The notes below the pieces were generated by a model, which was not told where the DNA came from, did not search any database, and worked only from the letters and a program-made list of their open reading frames with translations. The translations under genes and the position numbers were made by a program. From contig NZ_JAPSKN010000012.1 of the NCBI RefSeq assembly GCF_031181705.1, positions 1-64,000 on the forward strand: a DNA stretch of 64,000 bases. Reading direction: 5' to 3'. Within the stretch, counting starts at the first letter, position 1, and the number at the start of each line of letters is the position of its first letter. This document shows positions 8,682 through 15,897 of this stretch, piece by piece. Source of the DNA: Streptomyces sp. (GTDB taxonomy: Bacteria; Actinomycetota; Actinomycetes; Streptomycetales; Streptomycetaceae).

Positions 8682-10601
8682 ATGAGGAAGCGGCAACCGA
8701 AGACCTACACCCGGCTGACGCACCCGCTGGTACGCGACTGTCGTGACGAGCCGTTCCGGCGGGCCACCTGGGAGGAGGCGCTGGACCGGGCGGCGAGGGG
8801 GCTGGAACGCAACCGCGGCGCCTTCGGCATGTTCTCCTGCGCCCGCGCCACCAACGAGATGAACTACGTGGCCCAGAAGTTCGCCCGGGTCGTCATGGGC
8901 ACCAACAACGTCGACTCCTGCAACCGCACCTGCCACGCCCCGAGCGTGGCGGGCCTGTCGGCGGCGTTCGGCTCGGGCGGCGGCACGTCGTCGTACGAGG
9001 AGGTCGAGCACACCGACGTCATCGTGATGTGGGGCTCCAACGCCCGCTTCGCGCACCCGATCTTCTTCCAGCACGTGCTGAAGGGGATCCGGGGCGGGGC
9101 CCGGATGTACGCGGTCGATCCGCGCCGCACCTCCACCGCGGAGTGGGCCGAGAGCTGGCTGGGCCTCAACGTGGGCACGGACATCCCGATGGCGCACGCG
9201 ATCGGCCGCGAGATCATCCACGCGGGGCTCGCCAACGAGGCGTTCGTCGAGCGGGCCACCACCGGCTTCGAGGAGTACAAGGCCCTGGTCGAGCCGTGGA
9301 CGCTGTCGCTCGCCGAGAAGGTGACGGGCGTCCCGGCGGCGGCCGTCAGGGAACTGGCGCACGCCTACGCCCGGGCCGAGCGCGCCCAGTTGTGCTGGAC
9401 GCTCGGCATCACCGAGCACCACAACGGCACCGACAACGTCCGCGCTTTGATCAACCTGTCCCTGCTCACCGGGCACGTCGGCCGCTACGGCTCGGGCCTG
9501 CAGCCGCTGCGCGGGCAGAACAACGTGCAGGGCGGCGGCGACATGGGCGCGATCCCCAACCGCCTGCCGGGCTTCCAGGACATCCTCGACCCGGACACCC
9601 GGCTGAAGTTCGAGTCGGCCTGGGACACCGTCATCCAGCCGCACTACGGCCTGAACCTCACGGAGATGTTCGAGGCGATGGAGGACGGCACCCTCAAGGC
9701 CGTCTACTGCATCGGTGAGAACCCGGCCCAGTCCGAGGCCGACAGCGAGCAGGCCGTGCGACGGCTGCAGGCGCTCGACTTCCTGGTCGTGCAGGACATC
9801 TTCCTGACGAAGACGGCCGAGCTGGCGGACGTCGTCCTGCCCGCCACGGCCGGCTGGGCGGAGACCGAGGGCACCACCACCAACAGCGAGCGGCGGGTCC
9901 AGCGCGTGCGCCGGGCCGTCACCCCGCCCGGCGAGGCCCGCGAGGACATCGACATCCTCTGCGACCTGGCCGCCCGCCTCGGCCACGACTGGAAGTACGC
10001 CGACGCCGAGACCGTGTGGAACGAGCTGCGGTCGGTCTCGCCCGACCACTACGGCATGACGTACGAGCGCCTGGCGGAGCACCAGGGCATCCAGTGGCCC
10101 TGCCCCAGCACCGACGGACTCGAACCGACGTACCTGCACGGCCGGTTGTGGGACCCCGACCCCGCCCGGCGCGGACGGCTCGCGCCGTTCGGGATCGTGC
10201 AGCACGACCCGCCCGTGGACCTCACCGACGAGCGCTACCCGATCCGGCTCACCACCGGGCGGCGGCTGGACTCGTACAACACCGGGGTGCAGAGCGGCGG
10301 TTACGCCTCGCCGCTGCGCCGCGGCGAGTACATCGAGCTGTCCCCGGAGGACGCGGAGCGCTACGGCGTCGTCGTCGGTGAGCGGGTGCAGGTGACCTCG
10401 CGGCGCGGGTCGGTGACCGCGCCCGTGTGGGTGGACCCCGCCCTGCGTCCCGGGCTCGCCTTCATGACCATGCACTTCCCGGACGAGGTGGACACCAACG
10501 CGCTGACGATCGAGGCGAACTGCCCGATCGCCGGGACGGCGGAGTTCAAGGCGTCGGCGATCCGGATCGAGAAGCTGCCCATCGCGACCATCGTGGGGTG
10601 A
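8682..10601 (+). CDS. Formate dehydrogenase catalytic subunit, molybdopterin part (split FdsA C-terminal half)
   Basis: 639-residue molybdopterin oxidoreductase corresponding to FdsA/FdhF after the N-terminal Fe-S region. Active-site Cys84 lies in NRTCHAPSVAGL, replacing the selenocysteine of E. coli FdhF, followed by the conserved His85. The cofactor segments VMWGSNARFAHPI, QNNVQGGGDMGAIPN and the C-terminal molydopterin dinucleotide-binding domain (TTGRRLDSYNTG) are intact. The protein has no N-terminal CxxCxxxC [4Fe-4S] domain, which is normally part of the same chain; that piece is the C-terminus of the gene at 12428-13288, whose end (GRFGYQHVQNRD) would join directly to RLTHPLVRD here. 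It should oxidise formate to CO2 and pass electrons to the diaphorase subunit. Confidence 0.9.
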   Translation: MRKRQPKTYTRLTHPLVRDCRDEPFRRATWEEALDRAARGLERNRGAFGMFSCARATNEMNYVAQKFARVVMGTNNVDSCNRTCHAPSVAGLSAAFGSGGGTSSYEEVEHTDVIVMWGSNARFAHPIFFQHVLKGIRGGARMYAVDPRRTSTAEWAESWLGLNVGTDIPMAHAIGREIIHAGLANEAFVERATTGFEEYKALVEPWTLSLAEKVTGVPAAAVRELAHAYARAERAQLCWTLGITEHHNGTDNVRALINLSLLTGHVGRYGSGLQPLRGQNNVQGGGDMGAIPNRLPGFQDILDPDTRLKFESAWDTVIQPHYGLNLTEMFEAMEDGTLKAVYCIGENPAQSEADSEQAVRRLQALDFLVVQDIFLTKTAELADVVLPATAGWAETEGTTTNSERRVQRVRRAVTPPGEAREDIDILCDLAARLGHDWKYADAETVWNELRSVSPDHYGMTYERLAEHQGIQWPCPSTDGLEPTYLHGRLWDPDPARRGRLAPFGIVQHDPPVDLTDERYPIRLTTGRRLDSYNTGVQSGGYASPLRRGEYIELSPEDAERYGVVVGERVQVTSRRGSVTAPVWVDPALRPGLAFMTMHFPDEVDTNALTIEANCPIAGTAEFKASAIRIEKLPIATIVG

Positions 10602-10607
10602 CGCACC

Positions 10608-12431
10608 GTGGACCTGCACTTCGGCGACAGCAGACCGACGGACGAGGAACGGGCGGCCGTGGACGCCCTGCTCGGACCCCCGGAGTCCTCCTGGGAGGGC
10701 GCCGACCGTTCCGACGCGGACCTGCGGTGGGCCCGGGGCGGACGTGAGGCCCGGGACCGCCGCGACCTGCTGTTGCCGGGGCTGCACGCCATCAACGACC
10801 GGGTCGGCTGGATCAGCGACGGCGCCCTGGGCTACCTGTGCCGGCGGCTGACGGTGCCGCCGGCGGAGGCGTACGGGGTCGCCACCTTCTACGCCCTGTT
10901 CTCCGTCAGGCCGCGCCCGGCGACCGTGCTGCACGTGTGCACGGACCTGGCGTGCGCGGCGGCCGGGGCGCCTGAGCTGTGCGCGGGGACCGAGGAGCGG
11001 CTGGGCCCGGGCAGCGGGGTGAGCGTGCAGCGCAGCCCGTGCCTGGGGCTGTGCGAACGCGCCCCGGCGGCGCTCGCGGTCAAGGCCGGTGACCCGGTCC
11101 GTACGGCGGTGTCGGCGCCGGCGACCGTCGGGGACGCCGTGCTCGCCGCGAGCGCCCCCGACTCGGCGCCGGAGGAGCCCCCGGCCGAGTCGGCGGTGCC
11201 GCAGGCCGGGCAGGACGGTCTGATGCTGCTGCACCGGGTCGGCGTGGTCGACCCGGCTTCGCTCGACGACTACCGCGCCCACGGCGGCTACACCGCCCTG
11301 CGCCGGGCCTTCGAGCTCGGTCCGGCGGGGGTCATCCGCGAGGTGACCGACTCGGGCCTGGTCGGGCGCGGCGGCGCCGCCTTCCCCACCGGCCGCAAGT
11401 GGCAGGCCACCGCCTCCCAGCCGGACCACCCGCACTACCTCGTCTGCAACGCCGACGAGTCGGAGCCGGGCACCTTCAAGGACCGGGTGCTGATGGAGGG
11501 CGACCCGTACGCGCTGGTGGAGGCGATGACGATCGCCGGGTACGCCACCGGCGCCCACCGGGGCCACCTGTACCTGCGCGGCGAGTACCCGCGCGCCCTG
11601 CACCGCCTGGAGCACGCGATCGCGCAGGCGCGTGCGCGGGGACTGCTCGGCGACGACGTCCTCGGGCAGGGGTACGCCTTCGACATCGAGATCCGGCGCG
11701 GCGCGGGCGCCTACATCTGCGGTGAGGAGACGGCCCTGTTCAACTCCATCGAGGGCTACCGGGGCGAACCCCGCTCGAAGCCCCCGTTCCCGGTGGAGAA
11801 GGGCCTGTTCGGCAAGCCGACGGTGGAGAACAACGTCGAGACGCTGGTCAACGTCCTGCCGATCCTGACCCTGGGCGCCCCGGCGTACGCGGCGATCGGC
11901 ACCGGGCGGTCCACCGGGCCCAAGCTGTTCTGCGTGTCCGGGACCGTGGAGCGGCCCGGTGTCTACGAGCTGCCGTTCGGCGCCACCCTGGGCGAGCTGC
12001 TCACGCTGGCCGGGGTGCGGGACGGGCTGCGGGCGGTGCTGCTCGGCGGGGCGGCGGGCGGCTTCGTCCGGGCCGACGAGCTGGACATCCCGCTCACCTT
12101 CGAGGGCACCCGCGAGGCCGGCACGACCCTGGGCTCGGGGGTCGTGATGGCCTTCGACGGCAGCGTGCCCCTGCCCCGGCTGCTGCTGCGCATCGCCGAG
12201 TTCTTCCGCGACGAGTCGTGCGGGCAGTGCGTGCCCTGCCGGGTCGGGACCGTGCGGCAGGAGGAGGCGCTGCACCGGATCGCGGAGCGCACGGGCGCCG
12301 CCGCCGCGGGCGACATCGCCCTGCTCAGGGAGGTCGGCCGCGCCATGCGGGACGCCTCCATCTGCGGTCTGGGGCAGACCGCGTGGAACGCCGTGGAATC
12401 CGCCATCGACCGTCTGGGGGCGTACGAATGA
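10608..12431 (+). CDS. Fused NuoE-NuoF-type diaphorase subunit of NAD-linked formate dehydrogenase (FdsG-FdsB fusion)
   Basis: 607-residue fusion. Residues about 55-155 are a NuoE/FdsG thioredoxin-like [2Fe-2S] domain with Cys111, Cys116, Cys145 and Cys149. A linker of about 50 residues leads to a NuoF/FdsB domain with the FMN/NADH-binding motifs GRGGAAFPTGRKW (about 253-265), NADESEPGTFKDR and GAYICGEETAL, and a [4Fe-4S] motif ESCGQCVPCR near residue 540. It would transfer electrons from the Fe-S chain to NAD+. GTG start 6 bases after the previous stop; its stop overlaps the next ATG (ATGA), so the three FDH genes are coupled. Confidence 0.9.
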   Translation: MDLHFGDSRPTDEERAAVDALLGPPESSWEGADRSDADLRWARGGREARDRRDLLLPGLHAINDRVGWISDGALGYLCRRLTVPPAEAYGVATFYALFSVRPRPATVLHVCTDLACAAAGAPELCAGTEERLGPGSGVSVQRSPCLGLCERAPAALAVKAGDPVRTAVSAPATVGDAVLAASAPDSAPEEPPAESAVPQAGQDGLMLLHRVGVVDPASLDDYRAHGGYTALRRAFELGPAGVIREVTDSGLVGRGGAAFPTGRKWQATASQPDHPHYLVCNADESEPGTFKDRVLMEGDPYALVEAMTIAGYATGAHRGHLYLRGEYPRALHRLEHAIAQARARGLLGDDVLGQGYAFDIEIRRGAGAYICGEETALFNSIEGYRGEPRSKPPFPVEKGLFGKPTVENNVETLVNVLPILTLGAPAYAAIGTGRSTGPKLFCVSGTVERPGVYELPFGATLGELLTLAGVRDGLRAVLLGGAAGGFVRADELDIPLTFEGTREAGTTLGSGVVMAFDGSVPLPRLLLRIAEFFRDESCGQCVPCRVGTVRQEEALHRIAERTGAAAAGDIALLREVGRAMRDASICGLGQTAWNAVESAIDRLGAYE

Positions 12432-13288
12432 CCGTCACACCGCTGGGGATCCCGCGCCGGCTGCTGGAGTTCACCCTCGACGGCGAGCCCGTCCGGGTCC
12501 CCGAGGGCTCGACGATCCTCGACGCCTGCCGGGCCGCGGGCAAGGACGTGCCCACCCTGTGCGAGGGCGACACGCTGCGGCCGAAGAACGCCTGCCGGGT
12601 CTGTGTCGTGGAGGTCGAGGGGGCGCGCACCCTGGCCCCGGCCTGTTCCCGCAGGGCCGAGCCGGGCATGGAGGTGCGCACCGACACCGAGCGGGCCCGG
12701 CACAGCCGGAGGATCGTCCTGGAGCTGCTGGCGTCCTCCGTCGACCTGTCGACCACGCCCCGGGTCGCCGAGTGGCTCAAGGAGTACGAGGCGAAACCGG
12801 ACCGCTTCGGCCCGGACGCGGCCCGGCTGGACGAGGAGCCGAGGGTCGACAACGACCTCTACGTGCGCGACTACGACAAGTGCATCCTCTGCTACAAGTG
12901 CGTCGACGCCTGCGGCGACCAGTGGCAGAACACCTTCGCGATCTCGGTCGCCGGGCGGGGCTTCGACGCCCGGATCGCCGTGGAGCACGACGCCCCGCTG
13001 ACCGACTCGGCGTGCGTGTACTGCGGCAACTGCATCGAGGTGTGCCCCACGGGCGCGCTGTCCTTCAAGTCCGAGTTCGACATGCGCGCGGCGGGTACCT
13101 GGGACGAGTCGAGACAGACGGAGACGACCACGGTGTGCGCGTACTGCGGAGTGGGCTGCAACCTGACGCTGCACGTGCAGGACAATGAGATCGTCAAGGT
13201 CACCTCGCCGCACGACAGCCCGGTGACCCACGGCAATCTCTGCATCAAGGGCCGCTTCGGCTACCAGCACGTACAGAACCGGGACTGA
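12428..13288 (+). CDS. Formate dehydrogenase Fe-S subunit (split FdsA N-terminal half, with Mop [4Fe-4S] motif)
   Basis: 286 residues. Order: a NuoG-like [2Fe-2S] domain (Cys45, 56, 59, 73), a spacer of about 75 residues, two ferredoxin [4Fe-4S] motifs (Cys152-155-158-162 and Cys196-199-202-206), then CAYCGVGC plus a distant LCIKGRFG (Cys237, 240, 244, 272), which is the [4Fe-4S] site normally found at the start of a molybdopterin oxidoreductase. The chain ends just after it. The His-ligated cluster of NuoG/FdsA (HxxxCxxCxxxxxC) is missing: His92 has no cysteines near it. It should dock onto the molybdopterin subunit encoded two genes upstream and complete its electron path. Confidence 0.9.
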   Translation: MTVTPLGIPRRLLEFTLDGEPVRVPEGSTILDACRAAGKDVPTLCEGDTLRPKNACRVCVVEVEGARTLAPACSRRAEPGMEVRTDTERARHSRRIVLELLASSVDLSTTPRVAEWLKEYEAKPDRFGPDAARLDEEPRVDNDLYVRDYDKCILCYKCVDACGDQWQNTFAISVAGRGFDARIAVEHDAPLTDSACVYCGNCIEVCPTGALSFKSEFDMRAAGTWDESRQTETTTVCAYCGVGCNLTLHVQDNEIVKVTSPHDSPVTHGNLCIKGRFGYQHVQNRD

Positions 13289-13295
13289 TCAGGAC

Positions 13296-14180
13296 ATGGG
13301 ACGAGTCACGGAACGACGCAAGGTGCTCCGCATCCGGGACGGGGCGGTCTCCAGCCGTCCGGACACGCTCGTCGCCGAGGAACCGCTGGAGATCCGGCTG
13401 AACGGCAAGCCCCTGGCGATCACCATGCGCACCCCCGGCGACGACTTCGCGCTGGCGGCGGGCTTCCTCGTCAGCGAGGGTGTACTGGCCGGGCAGGCGG
13501 ACCTGCGGAACATCGTCTACTGCGCCGGGGCGACGGCTGGGGGCACCTCCCGCTCGAGCGGAGCCGAGAGCGGGGGAGGCTCGAACACCTACAACGTCGT
13601 GGACGTGCGGACCGCCCCGGACGTGGTGATCCCGGACATCACGCTGGAACGCAACGTCTACACGACGTCCTCCTGCGGCCTGTGCGGCAAGGCGTCACTG
13701 GACGCGGTGCGCACCACGGCCCGCTGGCCCATCGCCGACACCCCGCCGGTCCGGGTCACCCCCGAGCTGCTGGCGAGCCTGCCCGACCGGCTGCGCGCGG
13801 CCCAGCGGGTCTTCGACCGCACCGGCGGCCTGCACGCGGCGGCCCTGTTCTCCGAGGAGGGCGAGCTGCTGGACGTCCGGGAGGACGTGGGCCGGCACAA
13901 CGCGGTGGACAAGCTGGTCGGCCGCGCCCTGCAGAACGGGGAGCTGCCGCTGTCGCGGGCGATCCTGCTCGTCTCCGGCCGGGCCTCCTTCGAGCTGGCG
14001 CAGAAGGCCGTGATGGCGGGCATCCCGGTGCTGGCGGCGGTGTCCGCACCGTCCTCGCTGGCGGTGGACCTGGCCGCCGAGACGGGCCTGACGCTGGTGG
14101 GCTTCCTGCGGGGCAGCTCCATGAACGTGTACGCGGGTGAGGACCGGATCGCTGTGCGGGCCGCGGCCGCCCAGGGCTGA
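13296..14180 (+). CDS. fdhD: Formate dehydrogenase accessory sulfurtransferase FdhD
   Basis: 294 residues. FdhD transfers sulfur to the molybdenum cofactor of formate dehydrogenase and binds the cofactor. The catalytic pair Cys127-Cys130 is in [14 protein letters not shown], and the C-terminal cofactor region ([12 protein letters not shown]) is present. Residues about 79-96 (Gly/Ser-rich) are encoded by a palindromic insert lying between IVYCAGAT and NTYNVVDV, two stretches that are close together in typical homologues. It follows the Fe-S subunit by 7 bases and closes the operon. Confidence 0.93.
   Translation: MGRVTERRKVLRIRDGAVSSRPDTLVAEEPLEIRLNGKPLAITMRTPGDDFALAAGFLVSEGVLAGQADLRNIVYCAGATAGGTSRSSGAESGGGSNTYNVVDVRTAPDVVIPDITLERNVYTTSSCGLCGKASLDAVRTTARWPIADTPPVRVTPELLASLPDRLRAAQRVFDRTGGLHAAALFSEEGELLDVREDVGRHNAVDKLVGRALQNGELPLSRAILLVSGRASFELAQKAVMAGIPVLAAVSAPSSLAVDLAAETGLTLVGFLRGSSMNVYAGEDRIAVRAAAAQG
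13536..13579. repeat. Short palindromic element inserted in frame in fdhD
   Basis: The stretch beginning GCTGGGGGCACCTCCC and ending GCGGGGGAGG can fold: CCTCCCGCTC pairs with GAGCGGGGGAGG, with a two-base bulge. It keeps the fdhD reading frame and encodes a Gly/Ser-rich loop. The opening bases match, from memory, a small interspersed palindrome common in Streptomyces genomes; a genome-wide search would settle that. Confidence 0.6.
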
Positions 14181-14230
14181 GCAGGTTCGCCCCGCTGCAC
14201 GGCGGCGGGGCCCCGACCGGCGGGGAGCGC

Positions 14231-14247
14231 CCCCTGCGCCGCAGGGG
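14231..14247. terminator. Hairpin between convergent fdhD and marR genes
   Basis: CCCCTGC and GCAGGGG form a perfect 7-bp stem with a 3-base loop in a GC-rich region containing further GGGGCCCC repeats. Its place between two convergent genes fits a bidirectional terminator; there is no U-tract, as is usual in Streptomyces. Confidence 0.5.
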
Positions 14248-14277
14248 CCCCGTCTCGGTCTCCACCCGCGCGGGCGG

Positions 14278-14715
14278 TCAGTCGCCCGTGCCGGATATCC
14301 GTCGCAGCATCCCGGTGAACTGCTCCCGCTCCGCCGCCGACAGCGGGGCGAGCAGCTCGTCGTTGGCGGCCCGGGCCGCCTTCTCGCAGCGTTTGAGCAA
14401 CCGGGCTCCCCGCGCGGTGAGGGACACCGCGTTCTTGCGGCGGTCCCGCGGGTCGGGTTCGCGCACCGCGAGGCCGGCCGCCTGGAGGTCGTCGAGGACG
14501 CCGACCAGGTCCTTGGGGTCGAGACGGACCGCGCGGCCGAGGTCGGCCTGGGCGACGGGGGCGAGGTCCCGGACGGCCGACAGCACCACGTGGTGCCACA
14601 TCCGCATGTCCTGTTCGGCCAGGGCCGCGGCCACCAGGGCCCGGCCCCGGGCGGCGGCGCGGCCGAGCAGCCAGCTGGGCAGGGAGCGGATCGCGGGGAG
14701 GGGAGCTTCCGACAT
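14278..14715 (-). CDS. MarR family transcriptional regulator
   Basis: 145-residue winged-helix regulator. The DNA-binding part covers about residues 45-105 (VAQADLGRAVRLDPKDLVGVLDDLQAAGL and the basic wing DPRDRRKNAVSLTARG). It is divergent from a quinone-oxidoreductase-like gene, and a perfect double palindrome lies between them, so autoregulation and repression of the neighbour are very likely. MarR proteins of this arrangement usually respond to phenolics, quinones or thiol oxidation. No conserved sensing cysteine stands out: the single Cys (in RCEKAARAAN) is not at the N-terminal position used by OhrR. Confidence 0.92.
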   Translation of the reverse strand: MSEAPLPAIRSLPSWLLGRAAARGRALVAAALAEQDMRMWHHVVLSAVRDLAPVAQADLGRAVRLDPKDLVGVLDDLQAAGLAVREPDPRDRRKNAVSLTARGARLLKRCEKAARAANDELLAPLSAAEREQFTGMLRRISGTGD

Positions 14716-14739
14716 GGGCGCAGCCTAGCCAAGAAATCG

Positions 14740-14804
14740 TTGGTTCCTCCTATGATCCTCCTATACCGTTGGGCATCCCAACGAATCCGTTGGGATGCCC
14801 AACG
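14740..14804 (+). promoter_or_regulatory. Promoter and double palindromic MarR operator
   Basis: A plausible promoter (TTGGTT at 14740-14745, 16 bases, TATACC at 14762-14767) runs into two adjacent sites: CGTTGGGCATCCCAACG (14767-14783) and its exact reverse complement CGTTGGGATGCCCAACG (14788-14804), 4 bases apart. Each site is itself a 7-3-7 palindrome. The position over the expected transcription start of the plus-strand gene fits repression by the divergent MarR protein. Confidence 0.75.
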
Positions 14805-14838
14805 ATCCGCGGGGACGACCCGTGACCCCGGAGGTGCG

Positions 14839-15756
14839 ATGCGCCGCGTCCGCTACGAATCCCGAGGCGGCCCCCTGTTCGTCGAGGAGGCCCCGGTCCC
14901 CGAGCCGGGCCCCGGAGAGCTGCTCGTACGCGCGGAGGCGATCGGCGTGACGCTCCCGGTCGTCCGGAAGGTCACCGAGGCGGCCGAACCGGTCCCGCTC
15001 GGCGGCGAGGTCGCCGGAGAGGTCACGGCCGTCGGCGAGGGCGTCAGCCGCTTCTCCACCGGCGACCGGGTGACCGGGCTGTGCTTCGGGCACGGCTACG
15101 CCGACTTCGCGCTCCTGCACGAGGCGATGGCCTCCCCCGTCCCGCGCGACGCCGGGGCCGTCACCGCGGTCGCCCTGGTCCGCAGCGGTCTCGTGGCGCT
15201 CGGCGCCCTGGAGGCGGCGCGCCCCGAGCCGGGCGAGGCGGCCCTGGTCACGGCGGCGGCCGGCGGCGTCGGCCACCTGGCCGTGCAACTGGCCGGGACG
15301 CGCGGCGCGGGGCGGATCGTGGGCGCCGTATCCGACCCCGCCAAGGCCGGCTTCGTACGGGGCCTCGGCGCGGACCACGTCATCACCTACGGCGACGACA
15401 GCTGGGGCACGCCCGTCGACTACGTCCTGGACGCCGTCGGCGGCGAGGTGCTCACCCCGGCCCTCGCCGCGCTCGCCCCGGAGGGACGGCTGGTGGCGTA
15501 CAGCTCGGGCGGCGGCACCATCCGGGCGTACGACCTGCTCGTGGGCGCCAAGTCGGTCATCGGCTTCCAGACGGCCCGGGTCGCCCGCGGCAGGCCGGAG
15601 CTGTACGAGCAGTGGCGCGAGGAGCTGTGGCGGCTGTTCGCGGCCGGTGAGCTCCGGCCGGCCGTGCACGGGGAGTTCGCCCTGGAGGACGCGGCCAAGG
15701 CGCACGGGGAGATCGAGGCGCGGTCCAACCTCGGCAAGGTCGTCCTGATCCCCTGA
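14839..15756 (+). CDS. Zinc-binding-dehydrogenase family (quinone-oxidoreductase-like) protein
   Basis: 305-residue medium-chain dehydrogenase/reductase. An N-terminal GroES-like domain (EVAGEVTAVGEGVSRFSTGDRV) precedes a Rossmann domain with AAAGGVGHLAVQLAG. There are no structural-zinc cysteines, which places it with NADPH:quinone reductases (QOR) rather than alcohol dehydrogenases. The ATG at 14839 follows GGAGG by 4 bases; the earlier in-frame sequence covers the operator. It is divergent from marR and likely induced by the ligand of that repressor, suggesting a role in detoxifying quinones or reactive carbonyls. Confidence 0.88.
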   Translation: MRRVRYESRGGPLFVEEAPVPEPGPGELLVRAEAIGVTLPVVRKVTEAAEPVPLGGEVAGEVTAVGEGVSRFSTGDRVTGLCFGHGYADFALLHEAMASPVPRDAGAVTAVALVRSGLVALGALEAARPEPGEAALVTAAAGGVGHLAVQLAGTRGAGRIVGAVSDPAKAGFVRGLGADHVITYGDDSWGTPVDYVLDAVGGEVLTPALAALAPEGRLVAYSSGGGTIRAYDLLVGAKSVIGFQTARVARGRPELYEQWREELWRLFAAGELRPAVHGEFALEDAAKAHGEIEARSNLGKVVLIP

Positions 15757-15812
15757 CGCACGGTTCTTGTGGGGGGTCGGAGAAGCCAAGTACCGTCTGT
15801 GGCCCCTGCATG

Positions 15813-15827
15813 GGACGTGGGATGTCC
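15813..15827. promoter_or_regulatory. Imperfect palindrome upstream of sialidase
   Basis: GGACGTGGGATGTCC, 71 bases before the sialidase start, is palindromic at 10 of 15 positions (GGAC/GTCC ends). It may be an operator for a sugar-responsive regulator, but no regulator gene adjoins it, so this is a weak call. Confidence 0.3.
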
Positions 15828-15897
15828 GGATGACCGAATGTCTGTTCCCGCGCCCCGGTGGTTCCAGCCGACAGACGCATGAAGGGCAGGTCGCACC

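Noticed and set aside
8586-12275. 1229-residue minus-strand open frame opposite the FDH genes
   Set aside because: It lies opposite well-conserved formate dehydrogenase genes, has Arg/Ala/Gly-rich composition and no motifs. Long antisense frames are expected in GC-rich genomes.
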